Shown here: in pieces, positions 1-8,705 of the stretch
Layout: every line of letters starts with the position of its first letter
Numbering within the stretch: the stretch's first letter is position 1
Assembly: GCA_017517745.1 (NCBI GenBank)
Contig: JAFWYJ010000030.1
Span: 1-64,000 of the forward strand
Direction of reading: 5' to 3'
Length of the DNA stretch: 64,000 bases
From: Clostridia bacterium
GTDB taxonomy: Bacteria; Bacillota; Clostridia; Oscillospirales; CAG-272
The notes under the pieces: model-generated
Seen by the model: only the letters and a program-made list of their open reading frames with translations
What the model was told of the DNA's origin: nothing
Database searches by the model: none
Program-made: the position numbers and the translations under genes

Positions 1-66
1 CGAAGGCAAACATCGTTCGGCGTGCCTGCTATCGCAGGTCGCCGCCGGCAGCGGGAGCGATTGATT

Positions 67-256
67 GGTCGAGCGTACAGATAAACAATTACGTTTCCAC
101 CCATGCGATAAAAGTTTTTGAAGAGTCCAGAGAAACTTTTTTCAAAAAGTTTCTCTGGTCGCCGAAGGCAAAAAAGGGGGTGTGGGGGCTTCTTTCAAGA
201 AGCCCCCACGATCGCGTCCTTTTTCAAAAGCACCCCCACAAAACGCGTCTCCCACG
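67..256. repeat. Dispersed hairpin-rich intergenic repeat, copy 1
   Basis: Non-coding stretch with two nested inverted repeats. It shares a lead-in (AGATAAACAATTACGTTTCC, then AAAAGTTTTTG) with the reverse-oriented copy at 41470-41632. It also shares a nearly identical 52-base block (198-249) with 41921-41973, differing by one extra C there. Bases 1-66 show nothing recognisable. The function is unknown; a miniature mobile element or a repeat-type terminator are both possible. Confidence 0.7.
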
Positions 257-261
257 AAACA

Positions 262-300
262 GAGAGCGGAGGAACTTTTGGGAAAAGTTCCTCCGCTCTC
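262..300 (-). terminator. Perfect 18-bp hairpin downstream of the acetyltransferase-like gene
   Basis: Bases 262-279 pair perfectly with 283-300 around a GGG loop, 14 bases past the stop codon of the leftward gene. The arms end in TTTT/AAAA, but no long T-run follows. It probably ends or stabilises the transcript of the 314-1306 gene. Confidence 0.55.
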
Positions 301-313
301 GCGCAAGCGTTTA

Positions 314-1306
314 TCAGTCGATATCCTCAAAGACCTGCTCGGGCTTTTGCTCGAGCTGTTCGGGATTCTCGACGTATCTTTTGAGGAGTTTGAACGCCGA
401 GGCGTAATAATACCCATCGCAGATACGCTCATCCGTGACGACTTTAAATTCGATATACTTCTTGTTTTTGACGTTTCCGTCGGCATCACAGCTGACCACC
501 GTACGGCGACCGCCGTATGCCATGAAGACCGGCAGGTTTCCGAAGTTGTAGATGTGATGATAGACGGGACGGATGCCGAGCGAGCCCATGCTCGTGATGA
601 TCATGGTACCGTGGAAGGGGCTGATCCACAAAAGCTTTTTGGGTAACCAACCGAAATAATCGAGGAAATTCAAGAATTTCACCGTCCAGCGGCAGAGCAG
701 ACCGGGGATCAGGGACAGCAGCTTGTTGACCTTGTCGAACGAGCTTTTGTCATCGGGCTGAGAGGTCACGTCTGTGACAGCCTTGTTGAATTTCTCATAG
801 ACCTCATCCACCGTGTCATCCGGCTCGAAGCGCACCTTGATGCAAGTGTCGGGAGCATCCTTGGTCATCTCTTTTTTGATGGTCATCACGATCTGGATGT
901 CGTTTCGGTGATAAACCTTCTGTCCGCTGACAAAACGGTTGATCGCAGGACGTTGCGAAATCATGCGAACGTACGCCGCGAGAATGATATGTAAGAATCC
1001 AAAATTCATCTTTCCTTCCTTCACCTTTTGACGGCAAAAGCGGTCGGTTTTGGAAATGTCAAACATATCCGCATAGGTATTGCACGCATCGTTTCTTTGC
1101 GGCATGATGTAGGGCATGAACTTGTTCATCGGATTGATCGTGCGGAGCTTGTAGCCATCCGAGCGATCTCCCCAACGGCGGCGTCTTTTCTTCTTTTTGG
1201 GGGTTGTCGGTTCGGGCGTTGATTCGGGAGTCTGTTCGGGAATCTGTTCGGTTGCCTGTTCGGCAGCCTTTGCGGTTGCCTCTTCGGTAGCCTTTGTCTT
1301 TGCCAT
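314..1306 (-). CDS. CAT/E2-like acyltransferase-fold protein without the catalytic His
   Basis: About 330 residues. The N-terminal 50 residues are rich in Glu, Thr, Pro and then Lys/Arg. The rest resembles the chloramphenicol acetyltransferase / 2-oxoacid dehydrogenase E2 catalytic fold. The signature expected near the C-terminus is HxxxDG; here the equivalent is DERICDG (residues 292-298), so Asp-Gly is kept but the general-base His is Glu. This suggests a non-catalytic or altered-chemistry homologue. An upstream ATG at 1360 is in frame with a good Shine-Dalgarno, but the promoter's -10 box lies only 12 bases before it. A transcript would then have about a 5-base leader, so the ATG at 1306 (AGAGAGGG, 6-base spacing) is preferred. 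Substrate unknown. Confidence 0.7.
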   Translation of the reverse strand: MAKTKATEEATAKAAEQATEQIPEQTPESTPEPTTPKKKKRRRRWGDRSDGYKLRTINPMNKFMPYIMPQRNDACNTYADMFDISKTDRFCRQKVKEGKMNFGFLHIILAAYVRMISQRPAINRFVSGQKVYHRNDIQIVMTIKKEMTKDAPDTCIKVRFEPDDTVDEVYEKFNKAVTDVTSQPDDKSSFDKVNKLLSLIPGLLCRWTVKFLNFLDYFGWLPKKLLWISPFHGTMIITSMGSLGIRPVYHHIYNFGNLPVFMAYGGRRTVVSCDADGNVKNKKYIEFKVVTDERICDGYYYASAFKLLKRYVENPEQLEQKPEQVFEDID

Positions 1307-1371
1307 ATAAAACCCTCTCTTGCTTTGAATTTGGAGCCGAAATCGTTCTTTTTTCGACATTCTTCTCCTAT

Positions 1372-1400
1372 ATTATAAACAAAAGTTCACAATTGGTCAA
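1372..1400 (-). promoter_or_regulatory. Sigma-A promoter of the leftward gene
   Basis: On the minus strand, TTGACC (1400-1395), a 17-bp spacer and TATAAT (1377-1372). Expected transcription start is about 1365, which argues for translation from 1306. Confidence 0.75.
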
Positions 1401-1430
1401 GTGTTTTTTATAAAAAGTTTTGTTTTTTTC

Positions 1431-1459
1431 TTGAAAAAGATGTAAAAACAGAGTATAAT
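1431..1459 (+). promoter_or_regulatory. Sigma-A promoter of rnhA
   Basis: TTGAAA (1431-1436), 17-bp spacer, TATAAT (1454-1459), 31 bases before the ATG. It is back-to-back with the leftward promoter at 1372-1400. Confidence 0.75.
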
Positions 1460-1489
1460 GATAGTAAAACAAGCGGAAAGGACCTTTTG

Positions 1490-1963
1490 ATGAAACACGT
1501 AGATATTTACACCGACGGTGCCTGCCGCGGCAATCCCGGACGAGGCGGATGGGGGGCGATCCTGGTTTACGGCAGTGTGGAGAAAGAGCTGTCGGGCGGA
1601 GAACCGCTCACCACCAACAACCGCATGGAGCTCTGTGCCGCGATCGAGGCTCTCTCCGCGTTGCGCGAGCCGTGCGAGGTCACCCTGACCTCGGATTCCA
1701 AATATCTGGTCGATGCCGTCACGCTCGGCTGGGCAGAGGGGTGGCGCGCCAAGGGCTGGAGAAAAGCCGACAAATCCCCCGCGCTCAATCCCGATCTTTG
1801 GGAAAAGCTGCTTGATCTTTTGACGACCCACAAGGTCTCCTTCGTTTGGGTGAAGGGACACGACGGCCACCCCTACAACGAGCGCTGTGACCGTCTGGCA
1901 ACCGCCTTTGCCGACTCCTTCCCCGCCCCCGAAAAAGAGCCGGAAGAAAAACCGCTCGCATAA
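1490..1963 (+). CDS. rnhA: Ribonuclease HI
   Basis: 157 residues, the usual size for bacterial RNase HI, a cytoplasmic enzyme that cuts the RNA strand of RNA-DNA hybrids. All four metal-binding acidic residues are visible: D9 in YTDGAC, E47 in NRMEL, D69 in TSDSKY and D134 in ERCDRLA, with the loop His at 124. The ATG at 1490 lies 7 bases after GGAAAGGA; an in-frame TTG directly before it is less likely to be the start. The C-terminal 15 residues are an acidic/proline tail. The downstream hydrolase gene starts 18 bases later, so the two are probably cotranscribed. Confidence 0.93.
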   Translation: MKHVDIYTDGACRGNPGRGGWGAILVYGSVEKELSGGEPLTTNNRMELCAAIEALSALREPCEVTLTSDSKYLVDAVTLGWAEGWRAKGWRKADKSPALNPDLWEKLLDLLTTHKVSFVWVKGHDGHPYNERCDRLATAFADSFPAPEKEPEEKPLA

Positions 1964-1981
1964 AAATCAAGGAAAAGCACT

Positions 1982-4147
1982 ATGCCATTATCTGCAAAAA
2001 CCATTCGAACACAACTCGCGCTCTTCCGCCCCTTGCTCAACGCCACCTCGCTGGAGCTGACGCGCAAGGGGCAAAACAAGTTGGGCGAGCTGATGGAAGC
2101 GCGCCATCGCAAGCAGATCATTTCCAAGGAACATGCCTTTGAAAACTTCAAGGGCGCCTGGGTTCTTCCGCGCGACGAGCGCAGACAGGGCGTAATCCTC
2201 TATCTGCACGGCGGCGGCTACACCTGCGGCGACCTCGAATACGCCTTGGGCTTCGGCTCGATGCTTGCCGTCCAGTGCGGCGCGCGTGTCTTTTGTCCCG
2301 CATACCGTCTTGCTCCCGAGCATCGATATCCCGCCGCGCTCGAGGACGCGCTTGAGGCGTATCTCTATCTGACCGAAAAGGGCTATCCCCCCTCGCACAT
2401 CACGCTCTGCGGTGAGAGCGCGGGCGGCGGACTTTGCTACGCCCTCTGTCTCAAGCTCCGCGAGATGGGCATGGAGCAACCCTGCGGAATCATCACGATC
2501 TCCCCGTGGACCGATCTGACCGCCTCCGGAATATCCTATGCAAAAAACGCCGCCATCGATCCCTCAATGACGGCACAACGTCTGTCTTTTTTTGCCGATT
2601 GCTATACCGACGATCGCACAGACCCCTTCGTCTCTCCCCTCTTTGCCTCGCTTGAGGGACTTCCCCCCTCGCTTCTCTTCGTCGGCAAGGAGGAGATCAT
2701 GCTCAGCGACACCGAGGATCTCCACGCTAAGCTGATCGAGGCGGGGTGTGAGAGCAGAATCCACGTCAAGCCCGGGCGTTGGCACGGCTATCTTTTGTAC
2801 GGATTGCGCGAGGATAACAAGGATTTCTCGCTCATCAACCGCTTTCTCAATCAAACCATGGTGCCCGAGCAAAAGCTTCGCTGGATGCCCCTGGACAACG
2901 CGGCGAAGATATATCCCGCCGCGCGCCGCCAAAATTGGAGCAATATCTTCCGCGTGTCCGCCACGCTCAAGGAGTCGGTTGACACCGAGATCCTCCAACG
3001 TGCGCTCGACGTCACCGTGCGCCGATTCCCCTCCATCGCCGTGCGCCTGCGAAGAGGCTTGTTCTGGTATTATCTCGAACAGATCTCTCACGTCCCCGAG
3101 ATCCGCGAGGAGCAGTGCTATCCTCTGACCAAAATGTCGCGCGCGGAAACGCGAAAATGTGCCTTCCGCGTGTTGGTTTATGACAAAAGGATCGCCCTTG
3201 AGACCTTCCACTCCCTCACCGACGGCAACGGCGCGATGGTCTTTCTCAAAAGCCTGCTCGCCGAATATATTCAGCAACGCTACGCCATCCACGTCTCTCC
3301 CGAGCAGGGTGTGCTCGGACGGCTGGAAGAGCCGAGCGAGGAGGAACTGGAGGACAGCTTCCAGAAATACGCGGGAAATCTTTCCGCCAGCCGCCGTGAA
3401 AACACCGCCTGGCATCCGACGGGAACGCCGGTCGGCTCGGACTTTCTGCACCTGACCTGCTTCACGCTCCGCACCGAAGAGGTGCTGCAAAAGGCACACG
3501 AGCATCACGTCAGTCTCACCGCCTTCCTCGCCGCCGTTCTCATGCAGGCGCTTCAAAACCTACAACGCGAGAAGGTACCCTCGGTGCATCGGCGCAAGCC
3601 GATCAAGGTGCTCATCCCCGTCAATCTGCGCCGTCTGTTCCCCAGCAAGAGTCTGCGCAATTTCGTGCTTTATACCACGCCCGAAATTCTGCCGAGGCTG
3701 GGGGAATACAGCTTTGAGGAGATCTGCCGACAGATCCATCACCACATGGGAATGGAGATCACCCCCAAGCGCATGAGCATGAAGATCGCCACCAACATCA
3801 ACAGCGAGCGTCTTTTGGCAATCCGTCTGGTGCCTCTGTTTGTCAAAAACCTGATCATGAAAGCGGTCTTTGAAGCCGTGGGAGAACGCAAATCCTGTCT
3901 GACGCTCTCCAATCTCGGGGCTGCACGCGTGCCGACCGAAATGGAGCCCTACGTCTCGCATTTCGATTTCATTCTCGGCACCCAGGCAACCGCACCGCAC
4001 AATTGCGGCGTGATCTCATACGGAGACACGCTTCGCATCAATTTCATCCGCAACATCCGTGAATCCGAATTGGAATACCACTTCCACCGTGTCCTGCGCG
4101 ATATGGACATTCACACACAGGTGGAAAGCAATTCCTCGGAACAGTAA
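1982..4147 (+). CDS. Alpha/beta hydrolase fused to a condensation/acyltransferase-type domain
   Basis: 721 residues in two enzymes' worth of sequence. Residues 1-290 are an HSL/arylesterase-family alpha/beta hydrolase: oxyanion motif HGGGY at 76-80, nucleophile S146 in GESAGG, and likely D243 and H268 completing the triad. Residues 300-721 resemble the CAT/condensation superfamily (alcohol or amino acyltransferases), with an intact HxxxDG motif, H410-SLT-D414-G415. One half could release an acyl group and the other transfer one, but the substrate is unknown. No signal peptide. The zinc-ribbon membrane gene follows after 12 bases with its own strong ribosome binding site, suggesting a functional pair. 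Confidence 0.8.
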   Translation: MPLSAKTIRTQLALFRPLLNATSLELTRKGQNKLGELMEARHRKQIISKEHAFENFKGAWVLPRDERRQGVILYLHGGGYTCGDLEYALGFGSMLAVQCGARVFCPAYRLAPEHRYPAALEDALEAYLYLTEKGYPPSHITLCGESAGGGLCYALCLKLREMGMEQPCGIITISPWTDLTASGISYAKNAAIDPSMTAQRLSFFADCYTDDRTDPFVSPLFASLEGLPPSLLFVGKEEIMLSDTEDLHAKLIEAGCESRIHVKPGRWHGYLLYGLREDNKDFSLINRFLNQTMVPEQKLRWMPLDNAAKIYPAARRQNWSNIFRVSATLKESVDTEILQRALDVTVRRFPSIAVRLRRGLFWYYLEQISHVPEIREEQCYPLTKMSRAETRKCAFRVLVYDKRIALETFHSLTDGNGAMVFLKSLLAEYIQQRYAIHVSPEQGVLGRLEEPSEEELEDSFQKYAGNLSASRRENTAWHPTGTPVGSDFLHLTCFTLRTEEVLQKAHEHHVSLTAFLAAVLMQALQNLQREKVPSVHRRKPIKVLIPVNLRRLFPSKSLRNFVLYTTPEILPRLGEYSFEEICRQIHHHMGMEITPKRMSMKIATNINSERLLAIRLVPLFVKNLIMKAVFEAVGERKSCLTLSNLGAARVPTEMEPYVSHFDFILGTQATAPHNCGVISYGDTLRINFIRNIRESELEYHFHRVLRDMDIHTQVESNSSEQ

Positions 4148-4159
4148 AGGAGATTTAAC

Positions 4160-4855
4160 GTGTACTGTATTCAATGCGGCGTCAAGCTGACCGACGGCGA
4201 GCGGCAGTGTCCTCTGTGTCAGACCGAGGTCTGCCATCCCGATTTTTTGAACAAAGAAAAAACGCCTCTGTATCCCGGCAAGCGTTATCCCACCCCCGAT
4301 CCGAAGCCGTGGGGGCTTCAGCTCGTCATTGCGATCGCCATGCTGATCCCTCTGTCGCTCATGCTCTCGATCGACCTCAAAACAAACGGAACCCTCACCT
4401 GGTGCGGCTACGGCATCGGCGCGTTGTTGGTGGGATACGTCACCTTCATCCTGCCCTTTTGGTTCCGCAAACCCAATCCCGTCATTTTCGTCCCCGTGGA
4501 TTTCGTCTGTGTCGGACTCTATCTGCTCTATATCAATTTTGCCACCGACGGCAATTGGTTTCTCTCACTCGCCTTCCCCGTCACGGGATTTTTCGGGCTT
4601 GTGACAACCGCCGTCATCACGCTGTTGCGCTACGTCGGACGCGGGAAGCTCTATATCTTCGGCGGTGCGACGCTCGCCCTCGCGGCGTTCATGCCTCTGC
4701 TGGAATTTTTGATCAATCTGACCTTCGACCGCACCCGCTTCGTCGCTTGGGCGCTCTATCCGCTCATCGTGCTGGGACTCCTCGGCCTTCTCCTGATCTT
4801 CCTCGCCATCTGCCGTCCCGCGAGAGAAGCCCTTGAACGCCGTCTGTTCACCTGA
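4160..4855 (+). CDS. Zinc-ribbon plus six-helix membrane protein (DUF6320-like)
   Basis: 231 residues starting at GTG, 6 bases after AAAGGAG. A CxxC...CxxC zinc ribbon occupies the first 20 residues (C3, C6, C17, C20). From about residue 45 there are six hydrophobic segments. This architecture matches what I recall as DUF6320; the family name is from memory. It is coupled to the hydrolase-acyltransferase upstream and ends at a strong terminator. It may anchor or regulate that enzyme at the membrane, which is inference. Confidence 0.7.
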   Translation: MYCIQCGVKLTDGERQCPLCQTEVCHPDFLNKEKTPLYPGKRYPTPDPKPWGLQLVIAIAMLIPLSLMLSIDLKTNGTLTWCGYGIGALLVGYVTFILPFWFRKPNPVIFVPVDFVCVGLYLLYINFATDGNWFLSLAFPVTGFFGLVTTAVITLLRYVGRGKLYIFGGATLALAAFMPLLEFLINLTFDRTRFVAWALYPLIVLGLLGLLLIFLAICRPAREALERRLFT

Positions 4856-4860
4856 AACCA

Positions 4861-4897
4861 AAAAAGACCGAGATCGGTTTTGATCTCGGTCTTTTTT
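4861..4897. terminator. Bidirectional Rho-independent terminator
   Basis: AAAAAGACCGAGATC pairs with GATCTCGGTCTTTTT around a 6-base loop. Flanking A and T runs let it serve both the rightward gene ending at 4855 and the leftward gene ending at 4923. Confidence 0.9.
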
Positions 4898-4922
4898 TGC
4901 GGCGCAACCGCTCGTGCATGCT

Positions 4923-5879
4923 TTATTTCAGCGTTTCGGGGTAAAGCGCCCGACGGGCATAATAGAGGCGATCCGCGTCGTTGAGCAGGGCAAAACGGCA
5001 CGCGGGCTCGGTCATATACCAGGGAGCCACCATAAAGCCCTTGAGCAATTCGGGGGTGAGCTTGTCCTTTGCATAGGCGACCGTCTGATGATTGTTCTGC
5101 GGCGCGCCGTGGCAGGAGGAGCTGGTGGGAACCTGCTCGTAGCCAAGCTCGTCGAGATATTCGTAGGTCTTGATGCGATGGTAATGCCGTGAATCAACGG
5201 GGTGATCCTTGAGAGGATAGTAATACCAATTCGATTGTAGGATCGACTTGGGCATATTTTTCTTGAAAACTTCGGGATAGTCCCAATAATAATCCGACCA
5301 CACCCACGGACGCGCGCCGTACTTCTCGCACTCCGCCGCCATGAAGAAGAGATCGTGCCACCAGAGCTTCTCACCGCGGATCATCACCTTCTCAAGCCCA
5401 GGCTGATAGGGTACCTCCTCGTCAAAGCCGAGGTGGAAGAGGCGCGGATAATCAAACAGCTCGCAGACCTCTCGGATCAGATCGGCGCAGACCTGATAAT
5501 AGATCGGCGTCGAGACCATGCGGTTGTATTGCTTGAGCCAGGTGTGGTGTCCGCAGGAAAAATTGAGCTTCGGGATCGGCTCCAAGCCGTGGGCGCGGAT
5601 CTCGTCGAGCTTCTTTTTGAGAAAATCCTTGTCCCACGCGTCGGGGGCAGAGATCTCGGGATGCGTTTCATACTTGACGGCGTCGCCCAGGTCGATGATG
5701 AGCATGTTGTATTTTCGCTCACCGAGTACACGCACGACCTCATCCCAAACGGCAAGATCCACGTTGTTGGTTTCGGTATATTGCTTGGTAGAATACCACT
5801 CCGTGCTCGGCTCGCTTCCGTCTCCCCACATGTGTCGGCTCAAATGGATCAGATAACTCCAGATCATCGGTTCTTTCAT
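4923..5879 (-). CDS. GH20-like TIM-barrel glycosidase, putative
   Basis: 318 residues, no signal peptide, so probably cytoplasmic. The sequence is rich in Trp and Tyr, as in carbohydrate-active TIM barrels. FHLGFDEE in the middle matches the H-x-G-x-D-E catalytic signature of family 20 hexosaminidases, where Asp-Glu handle the substrate N-acetyl group and acid catalysis. Overall similarity to a defined family cannot be judged by eye, so the substrate is open. It lies 24 bases downstream of the AraC regulator on the same strand, with AAAGGAG before the ATG, so regulator and enzyme form a two-gene unit. Confidence 0.6.
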   Translation of the reverse strand: MKEPMIWSYLIHLSRHMWGDGSEPSTEWYSTKQYTETNNVDLAVWDEVVRVLGERKYNMLIIDLGDAVKYETHPEISAPDAWDKDFLKKKLDEIRAHGLEPIPKLNFSCGHHTWLKQYNRMVSTPIYYQVCADLIREVCELFDYPRLFHLGFDEEVPYQPGLEKVMIRGEKLWWHDLFFMAAECEKYGARPWVWSDYYWDYPEVFKKNMPKSILQSNWYYYPLKDHPVDSRHYHRIKTYEYLDELGYEQVPTSSSCHGAPQNNHQTVAYAKDKLTPELLKGFMVAPWYMTEPACRFALLNDADRLYYARRALYPETLK

Positions 5880-5903
5880 TGATAAAAAACTCCTTTCAAA
5901 AAT

Positions 5904-6713
5904 TTACGCTTCAAAGTTTCCTTCGGTGTGCGACGGTGGCACACCGAAGGTTTTTTTGTATTGTTTGTAAAAGCCCGAATAATCGCCAAACCCACATTCG
6001 ATCGCCGCAGCGGTCGCGCTTTCTCCTTGCGCGATCTTGTTTTGCGCCAGGATCAAACGCTTTTTGAGGATATAGCGATACGGTGCGATGTGCATCTCGT
6101 CCTTGAATACGTGACTGAGCAAAGATGACGAAATATTCAGCTCCCTCGCGATCCCCGCAACCGTCAAAGGCTCGGAAAGATGTCCGTTGATGTATTCCAC
6201 GCATCGGGAAACGATCGAATCCCCGTCCTTTTTCAAGCCCGTTTCCGCGGCGTCCGCATGCGTTGCCAGCTCAAAGATCAAAAGCGTCAGCACCGAGCGA
6301 AGGATCTCCCGCTTTTCTCCTTCCGAAAGCCGATCGGACTCGGCAGCCCGAATCGCTTGGTTGAACAGACTCCCGATCTCGGGGGTCAGATCCATGATCC
6401 TCACCCCCTGCATCCCGCGCGCGATCGGCGCGGCAAGCGCGGGAACGTCATAAAAATTGAACATACATCGGCGATAGTTCTCCTCGTCTCCCCGAATGAC
6501 GAATTGATGATAGCTCTCTTTGGGGATCATCACGATCTGATCGCAGATCAAAGGTGAGCGAATCTCCTCGGAAAAAAACTCGACCTCCCCCGCCATCAGC
6601 CAGATGATCTCGTGATATTCATGAAACTCGCGTCCGTTTCGGGCGCTTCTTCCCTTGGCATACTTAAAAAGCATCTGCTCGTCTCGGACGTACTTTGCAA
6701 ATCCTTTTTCCAC
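5904..6713 (-). CDS. AraC-family transcriptional regulator
   Basis: 269 residues from a GTG start (AGGGGG upstream). Residues 1-140 look like a cupin ligand-binding domain. Residues 165-265 carry the two helix-turn-helix motifs typical of AraC, including LTVAGIARELNISSSLL and the conserved CGFGDYSGFYKQYKKTFG stretch before PPS. A strong promoter lies upstream. It heads a unit with the GH20-like gene and is divergent from the KDPG aldolase / KDG kinase pair, so it may sense a sugar or sugar acid and control both sides; that link is inferred from position only. Confidence 0.88.
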   Translation of the reverse strand: MEKGFAKYVRDEQMLFKYAKGRSARNGREFHEYHEIIWLMAGEVEFFSEEIRSPLICDQIVMIPKESYHQFVIRGDEENYRRCMFNFYDVPALAAPIARGMQGVRIMDLTPEIGSLFNQAIRAAESDRLSEGEKREILRSVLTLLIFELATHADAAETGLKKDGDSIVSRCVEYINGHLSEPLTVAGIARELNISSSLLSHVFKDEMHIAPYRYILKKRLILAQNKIAQGESATAAAIECGFGDYSGFYKQYKKTFGVPPSHTEGNFEA

Positions 6714-6736
6714 TTCCTCGCCCCCTTTCCGCTTTC

Positions 6737-6764
6737 ATTATACCAAAAAATGCAGAATTGTCAA
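6737..6764 (-). promoter_or_regulatory. Consensus sigma-A promoter of the AraC gene
   Basis: Minus strand TTGACA (6764-6759), 16-bp spacer, TATAAT (6742-6737). No equally clear promoter is seen for the rightward eda gene; the AT-rich 6780-6820 region has TACAAT but no matched -35, consistent with regulated expression. Confidence 0.8.
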
Positions 6765-6848
6765 TATCGTTTGCAAAATTTGCTATTTATATTGATATTT
6801 TTGTATGTTACAATGTAATGACATAAAAAAGCTTCATAGGAGGAGTAC

Positions 6849-7502
6849 ATGCAACAAGAGGTTATTCGCAGGGTTTTGGAAGAGAAAGTCATCGCGATCG
6901 TCAGAGGCGTGGACGCAGATGCCTGTGTGAAGGTCGCGGACGCACTTTACGCGGGCGGAATCCGTTTGATGGAGGTCACCTTCAATCAAAAAAATCCCGC
7001 ATCCTTTGCAGATACGGCAAAGGCGATCGAGCTGATCTCGAAAAAATATGAGGGAAAGATGCTGGTTGGTGCAGGCACCGTCACCACACCGGAGCTGGTG
7101 AAGATCGCCGCAGAGGCGGGCGCAAAATACGTCATTTCGCCGGACACGAACCCCGACGTCATTCGCACCACGCTGGAATTGGGTTTGGTTTCCATGCCGG
7201 GTGCGCTCACCCCGACCGAGGTGCTCACCGCGCACCGTGCGGGCGCGCACTTCGTCAAGCTCTTCCCGATCGGAAATCTCGGCACGGCTTACGTCAAGGC
7301 ACTCTGTGCGCCGATCAGCCACGTCAAGTTTTTGGGCGTGGGTGGCATCACCGAGGACAACGTCGCGGATTTCCTGCGCGCAGGAGTGGTCGGCGTTGGC
7401 GTCGGCGGCAATCTTGCCAACAGGAAATGGATCGAGGCGGGCGAGTTTGACCGCATTACCGAGACAGCTCGCAAGCTCGTGGAAAACATGAAAAACGCAT
7501 AA
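6849..7502 (+). CDS. eda: KDPG/KHG aldolase
   Basis: 217 residues, usual length for 2-dehydro-3-deoxy-phosphogluconate (and 4-hydroxy-2-oxoglutarate) aldolase, a class I TIM-barrel enzyme that makes pyruvate and glyceraldehyde 3-phosphate. Visible motifs are EVTF (catalytic Glu), GAGTV, and the Schiff-base Lys in VKLFP; a glycine-rich GVGG phosphate-binding segment follows. AGGAGG lies 5 bases before the ATG. KDG kinase follows after 28 bases, so together they perform the last two steps of uronate or Entner-Doudoroff sugar-acid breakdown. Confidence 0.92.
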   Translation: MQQEVIRRVLEEKVIAIVRGVDADACVKVADALYAGGIRLMEVTFNQKNPASFADTAKAIELISKKYEGKMLVGAGTVTTPELVKIAAEAGAKYVISPDTNPDVIRTTLELGLVSMPGALTPTEVLTAHRAGAHFVKLFPIGNLGTAYVKALCAPISHVKFLGVGGITEDNVADFLRAGVVGVGVGGNLANRKWIEAGEFDRITETARKLVENMKNA

Positions 7503-7530
7503 AAAAAGACAAAGAAAGAGGAACATAACC

Positions 7531-8553
7531 ATGAAAAGAATCATTACCTTTGGAGAGATCATGATGCGCCTCAATCCCGAGGGCTATCTCCGCTTCCTTC
7601 AGGCAGAGGGGTTTGAAGCCTCCTATGCAGGCGGCGAGGCAAACGTCGCCGTCTCGCTCGCAAACTACGGCATGGACGCCGCATTCGTTTCCAAGGTCCC
7701 GGCGCACGAGATCGGTCAGTGCGCGGTCAACGCGCTTCGCCGCTTTGGCGTGGACACGCGCATGATGGTGCGCGGCGGCGACAGACTCGGTATTTATTTT
7801 GTTGAAAAGGGCGCGTCGCAGAGAGCCTCCAAGGTGATCTATGACCGCGCCGGCTCGGCGATCGCAAAGGCAACCGCCGCGGATTTCGATTGGGAAAAGA
7901 TCTTTGAGGGTGCCGATTGGTTCCATTTCACGGGCATCGCACCCGCGCTCGGCGGCGAGCTTCCCGAAATCTGCCTGGCGGCATGTCAGGAGGCAAAGAA
8001 GCGCGGCGTCAAGATCAGTTGCGACCTCAACTACCGCAAAAAGCTCTGGACGAGCAATGAGGCGGAAGCCGTGATGTCCAAGCTGATGCCCTACGTCAAC
8101 GTCTGCATCGCGAACGAAGAGGACGCGAAGGACGTGTTCGGCATCGAGGCGGAGGGTACCGATCTCAATGCGGGTAAGGTCAATCACGACGGATACATCA
8201 GCGTTGCCAGACAGCTGACCGAGCGCTTCGGATTCGAGAAGGTCGCGATCACGCTGCGCGGAAGCATTTCGGCATCCGACAACGAGTGGGCAGCAATGCT
8301 CTATGCCGACGGCAAGGCATATTTCTCGCCCAAATATCTCGTGCATATCGTCGACCGTGTCGGCGGTGGCGACAGCTTTGGCGGCGGTCTGATCTATTCC
8401 CTGCTCTCGGACTATGACGATCAAAGGGCGATCAATTTCGCGGTCGCGGCTTCCTGTCTCAAACATTCGATCGAGCATGACTTCAACCTCGTTTCCGTGG
8501 CAGAGGTCGAGGCGCTTGCAAACGGAAACGCATCGGGGCGCGTGCAAAGATAA
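7531..8553 (+). CDS. kdgK: 2-dehydro-3-deoxygluconate kinase (PfkB family)
   Basis: 340 residues of the ribokinase/PfkB fold. Near the N-terminus is the GGEANVA substrate-binding segment. The second PfkB signature appears as GGGDSFGGG with catalytic base D281 (more often GAGD in the family). Paired with the KDPG aldolase, the expected reaction is ATP-dependent phosphorylation of KDG to KDPG. A hairpin terminator follows. A different keto-sugar substrate is possible, but the neighbour makes KDG most likely. Confidence 0.87.
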   Translation: MKRIITFGEIMMRLNPEGYLRFLQAEGFEASYAGGEANVAVSLANYGMDAAFVSKVPAHEIGQCAVNALRRFGVDTRMMVRGGDRLGIYFVEKGASQRASKVIYDRAGSAIAKATAADFDWEKIFEGADWFHFTGIAPALGGELPEICLAACQEAKKRGVKISCDLNYRKKLWTSNEAEAVMSKLMPYVNVCIANEEDAKDVFGIEAEGTDLNAGKVNHDGYISVARQLTERFGFEKVAITLRGSISASDNEWAAMLYADGKAYFSPKYLVHIVDRVGGGDSFGGGLIYSLLSDYDDQRAINFAVAASCLKHSIEHDFNLVSVAEVEALANGNASGRVQR

Positions 8554-8570
8554 GCGATCCCTTTCCAATC

Positions 8571-8624
8571 AAACGGCTCTCCTCGCCCAACGGCAACACC
8601 GTCCGGCGGGGAGAGTTTTCGTTT
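8571..8624 (+). terminator. Hairpin terminator after kdgK
   Basis: CTCTCC...CGCC pairs imperfectly with GGCG...GGAGAG, followed by TTTTCGTTTTT. Confidence 0.65.
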
Positions 8625-8705
8625 TTGGCTTCGGATGTAATCACAACAAAAAACGGCAAAAATACGCTCACGGCTGAGATCTTTTGAAATATTGTGAACG
8701 ACCTA

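Noticed and set aside
1..66. Possible coding sequence at the left edge
   Set aside because: No frame with recognisable content; it looks like intergenic DNA leading into the first repeat.
1307..1360. The longer N-terminus (ATG at 1360) of the acetyltransferase-like protein
   Set aside because: The -10 box at 1372-1377 places the transcription start about 5 bases before it; the ATG at 1306 has a usable leader and Shine-Dalgarno.
2564..3556. A 330-codon antisense frame in the hydrolase-acyltransferase gene
   Set aside because: No domain or ribosome binding site; the forward frame contains catalytic motifs on both sides.
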